The notes under the pieces were generated by a model. That model had not been told where the DNA came from. It ran no database searches and saw only the letters and a list, made by a program, of their open reading frames with translations. Shown piece by piece: positions 27,716-38,554 of a stretch of DNA of 64,000 nt (position 1 is its first letter; each line of letters begins with the position of its first letter). The position numbers and the translations under genes are program-made. Origin of the DNA: Diplolepis rosae (lineage: Eukaryota > Arthropoda > Insecta > Hymenoptera > Diplolepididae); assembly GCA_030998225.1 (NCBI GenBank), contig JAPYXD010000727.1, positions 2,170,001 to 2,234,000 on the forward strand, in the 5' to 3' direction.

Positions 27716-27744
27716 GTTTCGACTCAGGTTGGAGTCCTCATCAG
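27716..27744 (-). other. hammerhead-ribozyme-like core, mirror copy
   Basis: This is the reverse-complement copy of the 28334-28362 core in the left arm of the same foldback element, with the same CTGATGA, stem and GAAAC parts on the minus strand. Confidence 0.45.
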
Positions 27745-28333
27745 TGAGAATTTATTTCTATAAAAATACAAAGGAGGAATCTTAAGAATTGACCGTGTGA
27801 CGGATAAACATTGTAGTAAAAAAGTGATATAAGAATCGCAGGTGTGAAAATAAAATTGGACTAAGTAACTGAATTTGCAACACAGTAAACTGTATTACTT
27901 TTTAGCAAATTTAGTTATTTAGACCAATTTTTTTCAATTTCAAACTTGCAATCCTTTTAAATTATTCTTAACATATTTTTCATCGGTCACAGTTTCAAAT
28001 TGTTCAAGTTTCTTCATTTGTATTCTTATAGAAATATTTTTTTCTGTACAGTTCATTACAATTCAGTTTAGACCAATTTTATAGGTTCACATGCACAATT
28101 CATTTATATCATTGTATCACAATGTCTCTTCAAGGTTCTTTTTAGCAATTTTACGAAAAAAATTTTTTTTGCACAATTTTGTTACAGTTTACTGTGTTGC
28201 AAATTCAGTTACTTAGTCCAATTTTATTTTCACACCTGCGATTCTTATATCACTTTTTTACTACAATGTTTATCCGTCACACGGTCAATTCTTAAGATTC
28301 CTCCTTTGTATTTTTATAGAAATAAATTCTCAC

Positions 28334-28362
28334 TGATGAGGACTCCAACCTGAGTCGAAACG
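28334..28362 (+). other. hammerhead-ribozyme-like core
   Basis: CTGATGA is followed by a perfect stem (GGACTC/GAGTC around CAACCT) and then GAAAC, the order of the hammerhead catalytic core. I could not find a convincing NUH cleavage site with matching stems I and III, so activity is unproven. The mirror copy is at 27716-27744 on the minus strand. Confidence 0.45.
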
Positions 28363-29131
28363 TTTGAAAGAATATAAGAACTGAGTTTTCATCATTTCTG
28401 GACCCTAAAGCCAATTTACACATATATCGAATATTAATTTAATTAATTTAATCAAATTTGTATGACAGTTTAAGATTTATTTAAATTTGTTCGGTCTTGA
28501 ACAATTATTTACACAAAAATGAAAAGTGATATAAAGTTATGATACGAATTGTATCATAAATGAACCTTTTTTCAAATAAAAACATATAGCAGTACTCAAA
28601 GCTTAGAAATCAGTTTTTTGCATTTTGAAAGCAGACAAAGCATATATTATTCAAGTTGCTTTCACTTTCCACTGATTCCAGTGCAAGCAAGTTGTTTCTT
28701 CCAGGACAAAAGCCTCATTTGGACGGAACTGCCTCAATTCCGGGAGCAAGTCGATTCCAGGAGTCTCGAGGGGAAAACAAACGATTTTTTTCAGGGTCCG
28801 CACTATAGGGAATGATGAGCATCGCGGGACGGGAAATGAAAATGGTGGCTGAAGCTTGGGCAATGAAGCGGTTATGGTTAGCAAGGGTAGTATGAATAGA
28901 GAACACAAGGAACAGCAGGATAACGTTGCTTGGTCAGGGGAACCAAGGGAATAGAAATGGCTTCACGCTTCCAAGTCTCCACGGGCAGTCATCAATTCCA
29001 CCCCAACTATATTTTTCTAGGCATTCTCTACCAATAAGTAGAACGCACTCCCGTCCGCTCAGAGATGCAATTGATATTCTGAGACTCGTTACCAACCGAG
29101 GAAATTCTTTTCTATTTTTCTGTGATTCCAG

Positions 29132-29723
29132 CACTGAAAAAAATTTTCGGTGGAAAGAACTGTAAGAAAAGAGTGATCCCAACTATAAAATACAGTTCGT
29201 TTTGGCAACAACTAGACCTTTGATAGTTAGCCCTACTGTACATTATAGTTATCCCTACAGTATAGTACAGTTGAAGGAATTAAATAATACTGTTCTCTCA
29301 ACTATAAATCGCAGTTGGAGTAACTTGGAAATAGTATTATGTCAACTATGAATTGCAGTTAAAAATAAAAAATGAATATCTGGACGAAATACTCAAATTT
29401 AACCAAAATTGAAAATGCAATTAAATAACATTTTAAAACAAACGGAACCTCAAAACCAGCAAATCATTGTGTCATCGAATTTTTTGAATTAAAAGTTAAT
29501 ACATACTTCGAAAAACACCGACGTACGATTCAAGTCCGAAGTTATCTAAAGTGTTTTGTACAAAATCATTTTTCATTGTTAGTTTCTACGATTATTAGTT
29601 GAAAACAACATCAATGACAGTTGTTGTAACTGCGTGACTTTGAATTGGGGTAAATGTATTATTTTATAGTAGCGATAACTGTATAAATATAGTTGCCACA
29701 ACTATAGCTGATTTTTTTCAGTG
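29132..29723. mobile_element. CACTG-end element with AACTATA repeats
   Basis: The TIRs CACTGAAAAAAAT / ATTTTTTTCAGTG are flanked by AG on both sides. The interior repeats AACTATA...CAGTT blocks near both ends. It is non-coding. The CAC end with a 2-bp duplication recalls CACTA/CMC elements. Confidence 0.72.
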
Positions 29724-29789
29724 AGTGATTGAAAATATGACAGTATAAATCAAAATATGACTAGATTCATTGAAAAAAACCTTTATGCA

Positions 29790-30190
29790 TTTATATCAAC
29801 CCTTAAAATACAAAAGACACGACCAAATTTGGACCAAAAACCACTTCCCAAAATAAACAATTATGAAAAAACTAACAAAAAAGGAGGAAAGAAAAAAGAA
29901 GGCAACCTTCCAAAAGCCCTTCCTTCTTTTTCTATTTCTCATCCTCTTTTGTCTTTATTTCCCACAACCTATCTACATAAAAAAAACTACTTGCCTAATT
30001 TAAAATTTCAAGAATTTGAAAGCGCTCGAATCCTCAAAATACAAAAAACACGACCAAATTTGGACCAAAATCACCACATTTTAATAAAGAACCATGAGAA
30101 AAGAAGAAAAAAAGGAGGAAAGAAAAAAGAAGACAACCTTCGAAAACCCCTTCCTTCTTTTTCTTTCTTTCGTCCTCTTTTGTCTATATA
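29790..30190. repeat. family B repeat, two tandem units
   Basis: Two direct copies of the CCAAATTTGGACC ... AAAGGAGGAAAGAAAAAAGA ... CTTCCTTCTTTTTCT unit lie about 240 bases apart. The second is interrupted by the mariner remnant at 30191, and a piece in the opposite orientation resumes at 30699-30830 (GGTTTCGAATTCTTGAAATT). A Lys-rich 154-codon open frame here is a by-product of the repeat. Confidence 0.75.
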
Positions 30191-30698
30191 CAGGGTGGGC
30201 CATCTAACATTTGGAATTTGAATCGGCTATAAAAAAAAACTTATGGATATTTTTTCAAAAGTATGGTTATAATAGAAAGATTTCGTGTTTCAAGGCCTTA
30301 ATTGTCTCTTCAATTTTTGGAAACAAAAATTCGTTGATCAAGACACGGTAACGCTCGCCATTAACCGTAACGGCGGCTCCTTGCTCATTTTCGAAGAAAA
30401 ATGGCCCAATTATGCCACCGTACCGAAATCCGCACTAAACAGTCACTCGTTGTGGGTGCATCGGCTTCTCAATGATGGCGTTTGGATTTTCTGAGCCCCA
30501 AATGCGACAAATTCGCTTATTGACCTTATTGACCTTTTGCCCAAACAATCGAAAATGTACTGGAAAATTGGGTTGATCGAATGGGGTACTGTAAGGCCAA
30601 CCCTGACAGTTATTTAAATAATGTTGCGTTTCACTCTTAAATGGATAGGTTTAATCTTTCTAATACAACCATACTTTTGTAAAAATAAAATAACCCTG
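30191..30698. mobile_element. Tc1/mariner remnant, CAGGGTGGGCC end
   Basis: The left end is CAGGGTGGGCCATCT and the right end is TAACCCTG, with TA on both sides. Inner parts of the ends also match (AAAGTATGGTTATAATAGAAAGATT versus its reverse complement near 30655). It contains a broken transposase segment on the minus strand. Confidence 0.82.
30290..30540 (-). pseudogene. Tc1/mariner transposase fragment (dead)
   Basis: Read on the minus strand this gives NPNAIIEKPMHPQRVTV, a stop, then CGFRYGGIIGPFFFENEQG and a tail ending FLFPKIEE. This is the middle of a mariner-type DDE catalytic domain, in which VWCG is the usual sequence. A TAG replaces the Trp codon. N- and C-terminal parts are missing, so no active enzyme could be made from this copy. 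Confidence 0.85.
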
Positions 30699-30944
30699 TA
30701 TTTATATATATTTATATGTTAGTTTTTTCATAATTGTTTATTTTAGGAAGTAGTTTTTATTTCAAATTTGATCGTGCTTTTTTTATTTTAAAGGTTCGAA
30801 TGGTTTCGAATTCTTGAAATTTTGAATTGTACAGGGTGCGCCATCTAGACCTTCGGTATTTCAACATTGAATAATTCTGTTGTTTTTCAGCTGATTTTGA
30901 CAAATGAACACGATTCTGAAACGTCATTCAGTACCATTTTAACA

Positions 30945-31144
30945 ATGAGTCAATACACACCGAAAGAACGCGCTGAAATCGTAGCGTTTTACATTGAAAA
31001 CAATCGTTCAATTGTGAAAACACGTTGCGTCGAAAAATGGCGATTAGGAGTGTCCTCCTCGTTCTCCGGATTTAACTGTACCTGACTTTTTTCTTTGGGA
31101 TTATTTAAAAAGCAAATTTTATGCCAGCAAGCCGAAGACAATTG
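30945..31144 (+). pseudogene. mariner-type transposase, N-terminus and RSPDL region, internally deleted
   Basis: ATG at 30945 starts MSQYTPKERAEIVAFYIENN, the first helix-turn-helix of an IS630/Tc1/mariner transposase. After about 33 codons it jumps, in another frame, to PPRSPDLTVPDFFLWDYLKS and KFYASKPKT (31052-31140), the region of the third catalytic Asp. Most of the DDE domain is therefore deleted, and the reading then breaks at the foldback insertion. Confidence 0.85.
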
Positions 31145-32370
31145 AGGAGTTATATTCAATAAGGCGACAGGCGCTCGAAACCCTGTAAAAGTATTGTCCG
31201 CCTCGTGATGTCATAGTCAAAAATTGAAAATCGAAATTCGAAAAAACCAAAAACATGGTTTTATAGCTCGTGAAAAATGAATGTTAGTTTCCCCTTACAG
31301 TTTTTTTATAACGTTGCAAATTTTCGAGTAAATTAATAAAAAGTGTGTTGGTTTTAAAGCATAGAAACCATGTTTTATTTCAATCCACTCGCCTCGAAAA
31401 ATTGATTAATTAACGGATTGCAAAATTTTTTTTTGCGTTCTACTCGTGAATCTCTGGCGGAGGCGACAGTGCTTGCAAAAAATTTTTTTGTTCATTGATA
31501 AATGATTTTTTTTAATCCGAAGAAAAAATTATGTTTTTCGAGCTTCGGACCGAAGAAGTGAGCGAGGAAGTTTGAGATACAGTAAACTTCCCGCGAACAA
31601 GTTGATCATTAGTGTATGGAGCAACTTTTTGGAAAATATTAACTCGATTGAACAATTACTTTGGAAAATACAACGAGTTGAACGCAAATGCGAATTAGGT
31701 TTTGACGCTCATTTTCATTGCATGCCACTCCTACTCTCTTTCTCTATCTTCCTTCGCTTCTACTCATCGGCGCGCCTGCATTGCTCGTAACAAAACCGGT
31801 AAAATCGCGTCAAAACCTAATTCGCATTTGCGTTCAACTCGTTGTATTTTCCAAAGTAATTATTCAATTGAGTTGATATTTTCCAAAAAGTTGCTCCATA
31901 TACTAATGATCAACTTGTTCGCGGGAAGTTTACTGTAGCTCAAACTTCCTCGCTCACTTCTTCGGTCCGAAGCTCGAAAAACATAATTTTTTCTTCGGAT
32001 TAAAAAAAACCATTTATCAATGAACAAAAAAATTTTTTGCAAGCACTGTCGCCTCCGCCAGAGATTCACGAGTAGAACGCAAAAAAAAATTTTGCAATCC
32101 GTTAATTAATGAATTTTTCGAGGCGAGTGGATTGAAATAAAACATGGTTTCTATGCTTTAAAACCAATACACTTTTTATTAATTTACTCGAAAATTTGCA
32201 ACGTTATAAAAAAACTGTAAGGGGAAACTAACATTCATTTTTCACGAGCTATAAAACCATGTTTTTGGTTTTTTCGAATTTCGATTTTCAATTTTTGATT
32301 ATGACATCACGAGGCGGACAATACTTTTACAGGTTTTTGAGCGCCTGTCGCCTTATTGAATATAACTCCT
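31145..32370. mobile_element. 1.2-kb foldback element with about 565-bp arms
   Basis: The left arm begins AGGAGTTATATTCAATAAGG and is repeated as a nearly perfect reverse complement ending CCTTATTGAATATAACTCCT. The arms run to about 31709 and 31815 with a loop near 31760. The 6-bp sequence CAATTG flanks both sides (31139-31144 and 32371-32376). There is no credible open frame. Confidence 0.92.
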
Positions 32371-32515
32371 CAATTGACGAACTTGAATGTAACTTACGAG
32401 CCGAAATAGCTGCTATAACACCCGAAAAGCTGGCCAATGTTATGCAGAATGCGCGAAAAAGAACTGCTTTTTGTGTATCGAATGGAGGTGGTCATTTAAT
32501 CGACGTTGTGTCCTA
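32371..32515 (+). pseudogene. mariner-type transposase C-terminus
   Basis: After the foldback the protein resumes as IDELECNLRAEIAAITPEKL, then NVMQNARKRTAFCVSNGGGH and LIDVVS, the normal C-terminus of this transposase type, with a TAA stop. Joined to the upstream segment across the duplicated CAATTG, the codons read KPKTIDEL without a break, so the foldback entered an already reduced but still readable copy. Confidence 0.85.
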
Positions 32516-35130
32516 AAACTGATTTGAAATAAATGGTAAAGTGTATCCTAAACAAATCTTGCTCATTTGCCAAAATCGGCTGAAAAGTGTCATAGTTATT
32601 CAATGTTGAAATAACGAAGGTCTAAATGGCGCACCCTGTATTTTTGGTAGAGGAAAAGTACGTATATATACTTAGCTGCGGGCCGGAATTGATAGTTGCC
32701 TGTTTCTATTGAAATCCACGTCGCACTCCTTGTACTCGTACCAGGAAACACCACTAGTAATGACTGGCCAAACACAAATCTGCATAACACTTCCAAAGTT
32801 CCCTTTCCTTGTACTCATCGCCTACCCTTCTACTGTCCTTGGAACTTTCACGGTTTAGGGCTAGATCAGAAATTTGCAGTTATAATTGAATTATCAGTGA
32901 GTACTCTCTTGCGCTAGATCCTTTCTCCTGATTGACCAGTTCTGTTATTCGCACGCTTTAGGAACTTTAGCTCTATGAGATACTAATCCCCTTTGCTCAG
33001 AAATTAGCAAAGTTCTGGCAGGTGACAGCTTTATTCATCAAGGGACAATTCTATTCAATACTATCTTGCTCTTAATTAGAAAGCAATTAGTCATATTTCC
33101 TCGGACAAAGCAAATTTATTAAAATCATATATTTCTTAACTCAAATCTGCGTTTGTTCTCCTCGTTCAGGCTTCCTAATGCAATAACGTTTTGCACACAA
33201 GTAACTATTTGCTCAAGAGGTTAGAGGAAACCCGTGAGTTAGTTGGGAGAAATAATATGCAAATTCGTTAATTATGTGATGAAAATTATGTAAATTGGAG
33301 TTGGATGTTATGAAATTTTGGACAAAAGGGAGTCTAGGGTGGTTTTTGGACAAGCCAGAAATCGTCAATCCTGACGCTCGTTAATCTACCAAAAGATCGA
33401 ATGTGACACACTGGATAACGAGTTTAGTTAAAACTTCCACCAAGCGAGAAAGACTTTTCGTGCAACGCACTATATCGCTCTATACCTCTTCAACCTCGAC
33501 GAGATGCAAGGCCCGCAGGGTAATTCGATTTGGCAGCGTTCACTCTACTCACCCCTATGTCCAACCTGCCACTCTACCAGCCTTATACATCGGTCACGAA
33601 ACTGCATTACAACCACGACATCTCGACTCATACCTACGAAATGAGATATTGATTTGCAATCTGATACGCAGTTCAGGACACGACACTGCTTTTCCTTCAG
33701 GCTAGAAAAATAATTTTACAGTTTCCTATTATTCAATTCAATACTCTCAGGGAAAATTCAATATCCACCGGTCGCGAATATCAGTACGCCTACTTTTTCA
33801 GCAATTTTATTTTCAGAAACAGTATTCAGTAATATCAAATTACATTTTTTTACTTCATTTTATGGAAAAACTCGTAAAATTTTACATCAAAAGAGTCCAT
33901 ATTAAAATTACTATGTGTCGAGTCTGTAGAAGCTTATTTCATGAAAATTCTTTGCGGATTCTGAAACTAATTTCCTGAAAACTAACAAGCTTGAAAAATA
34001 GACTTGAAAGTTTATGCAATTTTATAAGCAGCCCTCACTTCCAAAAAACGTTTTAAACGTAAATTAACATGATTATTTTAATTTCTTCACTTGATCTATT
34101 TATCTCAAGCAATTTGAAGAATTATGATAATTATTTCTATTTAGACCCACTCAATGCAGAATTTTTTCAAACTTTATTATCACATAAAGGAAAAAGTTTT
34201 GTTTCATTTTGCCTAGTATAGTATTTTAAAAATGCAATAATCCAAAAACTAGGAACACTTAGGGAATAATAGGAATGCTCTTGTTAATAAATTTTAATGA
34301 GCTATTGAGATAGCTGTATTGAATATTTGAAATATTCGAATTTCTCAAGAAGATCCCATTCTTGTCTCATTCCCTTCCGGCCTTGAGAACGTGGAGGCTA
34401 AACGATTCAGTGGCGAGAGTTTGTACCCCCTTAGTCTTTTGCAACTTGTACAACGCGGAATACTCGACTCGGAGGAAAGCTCTTGTCATGATTAAGGCCT
34501 GTTAGAGCGAGGGATGTGCCCATTGTGCCAGTACGCCCTCAAATATGAGGGCTGCGATCTTCCGAGTATATAGCAAGGGTACTTGAGAACTCAACTCTCG
34601 TTCTTATAGGGTAACCGTGTCTCCTCTCCGTATAGACAGACCTTAGTCGAGTAGCCACCCCCTGACTCGTAGTTCAGATCTATCCTTTGATGATATACCA
34701 ACCAGCAAACTGGCGAGCTTAAGCCCTCTGGCTTCCTCAAAACGCTATTAATGACGATTAAAATGCGCAAACAGACAGATTTATAAGTCCTTCAAAAAAT
34801 CCTCGCTTTTCTCTATACATTACACACTTATTATGCTTTTCATCAAAAATAAATCCCTATCCCTTGAATGGGATAAAACCTTCTTTCCCAAACTCCAGTT
34901 ATAAATATTTATTTTTATATTTTTAGCTCTTATTTTGTCAGGATACTAATGATGTGAAGAGAATGCATAATATTATAATTTTTATAGAAGCATATTAAAC
35001 GTTGAAAAAAGTCTTTTGATGAACAAAACATAAACGCTCATTTACCCAAAGTATATACCGAAATAATAAAAAAGCGACAGTGGTTTTTTGTTAAGTTTAC
35101 AAAAAGAGAAATTCATTCATTTCTGATTAA

Positions 35131-35964
35131 GGAGATCCGCCACCTTTAATTGGTATATTTTTTTGACATTTTCCAAAAATGTTATTCTTTTATTCTCTAT
35201 ACTATTCTGAGTATGCTCTGTGAATATGAATCAGCGATAAGTATACCACTGATTACAATCAGCGGATATACACTGATAAATCAGTTGAATTTCACTGATT
35301 CATCAGCGTATATATGCTGATTATAATCAGTGGTATACTTATAGCTGATAATCAGCGGAATTTCGCTGATTCAGATTTAGAGAGGGTGTGTAAATTTTTA
35401 GAGCAATCTGATTTTTTTTCTTGGAAAAATAAATAAAATTAAAGGATGATACGATTTACTAATAACGCGTTTTTAGCGAAAATGAGCTTTTTTACACAAA
35501 ATAGTTTGTTTATTTATTTACTTATATTTCTGAATTACATGGAAAAAAGTATAACAAAATTCCTGAAGAAGGAACCATGTATGAAGCAGGGGAGTCTTGA
35601 TAGTGACTTCATTACAAAACCTTACTTTAAACTCCGTTTTCCGCAAGTTGTGATATTCCGTGTTTGTTACAACATATGCTTGAATGAAATCTAAAGCATT
35701 AGACATAGGCCATTAAAATTTTCACCACTTATTCTTTCTTATATTATCAATATTTTTGGTTATGAAAAGCACTCTAGCTAAAAACAAACTACAACAATTT
35801 TTTATTATATTTGGGAATATTTTTATATATTTATTTTTTAAATTTTATTTGTAACTTTTGTTTCAGTCATGTTACCTTATTTTCTAAATAAAGGTACTAA
35901 AAAAAAATAAAGTATAAGGAAGATCTAAACTAAAAAATAAAAATATTAAAGGTGGCGGATCCCC
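35131..35964. mobile_element. TTAA-flanked element, GGGGATCCGCCACCTTTAAT ends, copy 1
   Basis: The left end GGAGATCCGCCACCTTTAAT and the right end ATTAAAGGTGGCGGATCCCC are inverted, with TTAA on each side (35127-35130 and 35965-35968). It is non-coding. A small nested repeat occupies 35216-35388. The sister copy is at 58719-60662. Confidence 0.88.
35216..35388. repeat. nested AATCAGCG palindrome, family J
   Basis: It is absent from the sister copy at 59880, where GTATG runs directly into TAAATTTT. It begins CTCTGTGAATATGAATCAGCG and ends CGCTGATTCAGATTTAGAGAG, with internal TATACCACTGATT/AATCAGTGGTATA pairing. Confidence 0.75.
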
Positions 35965-37765
35965 TTAATTATCATTTTCTAGCACAAAATAGATTGTTTT
36001 TTACTTGGAAAATTAATTTGTTCGTACTATTAAAATAGTGAAATAACTAACTATATTTTTTATTAATTTATCGTATGAATACTTAATTTGGGTTGAAATT
36101 GTAATACTAAATATGTCAGTATCTCAATATTAATGATGCGAAAGAATATAAGATATAGCCTTCTTTAATTCAGTGAAATTTTGATATTTTTTCCTTTATT
36201 CTTTCCGCCCTTCGCGTTACGTGTCACGAGTGGTATGCGGTGACCCTAAATAGTTTTGTCTTTTGAAGCGTGTGACATTTCTTGTGACACTTCGCGACAC
36301 CCTTGGAGACCCTTTAAAATTCACGCCTTCGCTACCGTCATTGCGACGGCTTTATGTATCCTACAATAAAGGCGCAGAGACTCACCCGGAATGTTTTGCA
36401 ATAGAGTAACAAACCATAGCAGAGAGGATGCACGTTTTCTTCTGCTAACGCAGCCGCTTGCTGTTATTGTGCCTCCTTCTTGAAATGCGGAAATTAAACG
36501 CCTCAAGTCGCTTACCTTTTCATTTCGTGCAAAGCAGAATATCCTCCAACCTTTGAACTCGAATCGTAAGAGCTTCCTTCGTATTTTTAAAGATGCTTCT
36601 TCAACCTTTCCCTCCTTGTGCTCCTTTTAAAAAGAAACGGTTGAATTTCATTCCTGCACAATTTACTCTAAATTTTCCTCTCCCGAGAGTAAAGCATTAA
36701 AATTTAAAATACTTCCTGAAAACCTTCAAATTTCATCTTAAAAGAATGAAATAGAATTGATTAAAGTTTCTGAATTTCAAACTATTTCAACAATAAAATT
36801 AATGTATACAAATAGTGAAAATTTGCATTAAAACCTTGGAGGAAAAGAGGAAATTAAACGATAAACATAATTGAGGTTGTCATTAATAGAAAAAATGTTC
36901 TTTATATGTGTGAGTATAATCAAGGAAAGTCCTAAAGGTGTAATGACTACTTCTATGAAAGAGTTGTTTAACGAAGCCAAGCCCATTTTTGTGGAATAAC
37001 TTAATTTCGAATTGGAACATATTGAAAGCAGGGACACACGTGGAAACAAAGAGATGGAGAGAGAGAGAAAGAGAGAGAATTTTAAGTATTGAAATGGAAA
37101 ATGTTTGAGAACAACTGAAATTCGATCCCTTTGCGATTACACTCCTTTGATCGAGAGGTGACAAGTGATTACGCGCTTAAAGTTTAAAACTTGGTAATAA
37201 CGAAAGCAAGGACTGCATTTAGCACTGCTGAATGTTTCCTCCTTCAGGCGAATTTTCCTGTCTCTTCTTAAACGGAAAGTGGATGGAAGAAAATTGTCTC
37301 TGCATTAACGGAGGCTCGGAAACTGCTTTCAACATTTAATTAAAGACATTCCCTGAGTAATTCCCCGGTAACTCGTAATTCCATTGCTTTTATCTCCCGA
37401 ACGACTGTTACTCATTTGACGACCCTCCCGGGATTCAAAAGACAAAAGGACACGAAACGGAATGTCGAACTTCAAAAGCGCATCGGATATCAAAGACAGG
37501 GCAAAATGGATTCTGTACATCCAACTAAAGTTTGAGAGAATCAAATTTTAGTTCAAGAACTCTAGTTTTATGCAAACAGCGGCTCATATTTTGTTTGGCA
37601 TTGAAAGTATAAGTACTGTACACATTAGAATAAGTACTACTAGATCCAATACTATATTTAACAATATTGGTATATGTGACACGATCTGAAAAAAAGGAAC
37701 CTTAGCGTTCAAAAATTATTTTCGGGATTATGATCGTTTCAGATTAATTCAATGTCGCTCTTTAA

Positions 37766-38123
37766 GGGCATGTGATACTTGAGAAAATTAGAAATTTCAT
37801 GTGAACAATTTGGTCCAGTTTTTATATGTTTCTGTGAAAAATACATAAAATTTTGTTTCCAAAATTTGGGAAATGGTAGATGAGATAAAAACGGACGTAG
37901 ATACACTACTTTTAGTTTTAGTAATGAACAAAATTTGTTGATATATGTTGTGAAATTGAAATTTTTTTTCATTTTCGAAATCAAAAGTAGTCTATGTACG
38001 TCCGTTTTTATCTTTATCTACCATTTCCCAAATTTTGAAAACAAAATTTTATGTAATTTGGATACAAACATGTAAAAACCTAACAACAATAAAATTTGAT
38101 AATTTATTAAGTTTCACATGCCC
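37766..38123. mobile_element. TTAA-flanked MITE, family A copy 2
   Basis: It has GGGCATGTGATACTTG-type ends and TTAA on both sides. The inner palindrome has TACGTCCGTTTTTATC-type arms. It is nested in the 37676 repeat. Confidence 0.9.
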
Positions 38124-38168
38124 TTAATATTATGAAATCAGAATAATTTTGTATGCAATATTTTTTTC

Positions 38169-38440
38169 ATAGCGCCTCCTTTGAAAATCCAATTTGCGGT
38201 ACCTGTAGAGCGGGTTGAAACTACGATTTTCAACCCTAGGGTTGAAAGTCGCTGTTTCAACCAGCTCCACAGTTACAGTCAGTCAGATTCTCAAAAGAGT
38301 TGCTATGAAAAATAGCGTACATTACTCGAAACAAAACACAGCGAATGCAACTCGTGTGATTGTAGCCTTCGCTTCGCTCGGGCAGCAAACTTCACACTCA
38401 TGCAATCGCTCTGTTTCGCCCCTTGTAATGTAATATACTA
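38169..38440. repeat. insertion in the 37676 repeat, origin unknown
   Basis: It is absent from the 49088 copy. It contains the palindrome GGTTGAAA...TTTCAACC twice around CCCTAGGG. It is less AT-rich than the flanks. Boundaries are uncertain by about 10 bases. Confidence 0.6.
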
Positions 38441-38554
38441 TTGTTTAGTAAGACTTTTTCCATCAGCGGTTCAAAATACATTCGAATCCTCTCTCTCTTC
38501 TCATAGTCACTTTCATCGTGTTTGTAAGACGTAAGAGAGAGTAAAGAATATCAC

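Larger units (their letters stand above)
27642..28435. mobile_element. long foldback element with about 255-bp near-identical arms
   Basis: The left arm starts AATATTCGATATATGTGT and is repeated as a near-perfect reverse complement ending ACACATATATCGAATATT. The match runs about 255 bases inward to ACACAGTAAACTGT / ACAGTTTACTGTGT. The centre of about 280 bases is AT-rich and non-coding. Both arms carry a hammerhead-like core. The very high arm identity suggests recent insertion or gene conversion. Confidence 0.85.
30832..32638. mobile_element. non-autonomous mariner-type element interrupted by a foldback
   Basis: The TIRs CAGGGTGCGCCATCTAGACC and its near reverse complement (GGTCTAAATGGCGCACCCTG) run on for over 40 bases and are flanked by TA on both sides (30830-30831 and 32639-32640). 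Without the nested 31145-32370 element it is about 580 bp and keeps only the ends of a transposase gene. It lies about 130 bases after another mariner remnant with similar ends. Confidence 0.92.

Noticed and set aside
28334..28420. Complete hammerhead ribozyme
   Set aside because: Only CTGATGA, stem II and GAAAC could be assigned; no NUH site with paired stems I and III was found by eye, so only a core-like motif is reported.
29757..30221. 154-codon plus-strand open frame, Lys-rich
   Set aside because: It lies wholly inside tandem family B repeats. Its periodic Lys-rich text mirrors the A/G-rich DNA repeat.
30285..30494. 69-codon plus-strand open frame
   Set aside because: It is the antisense shadow of the mariner transposase fragment read on the minus strand.
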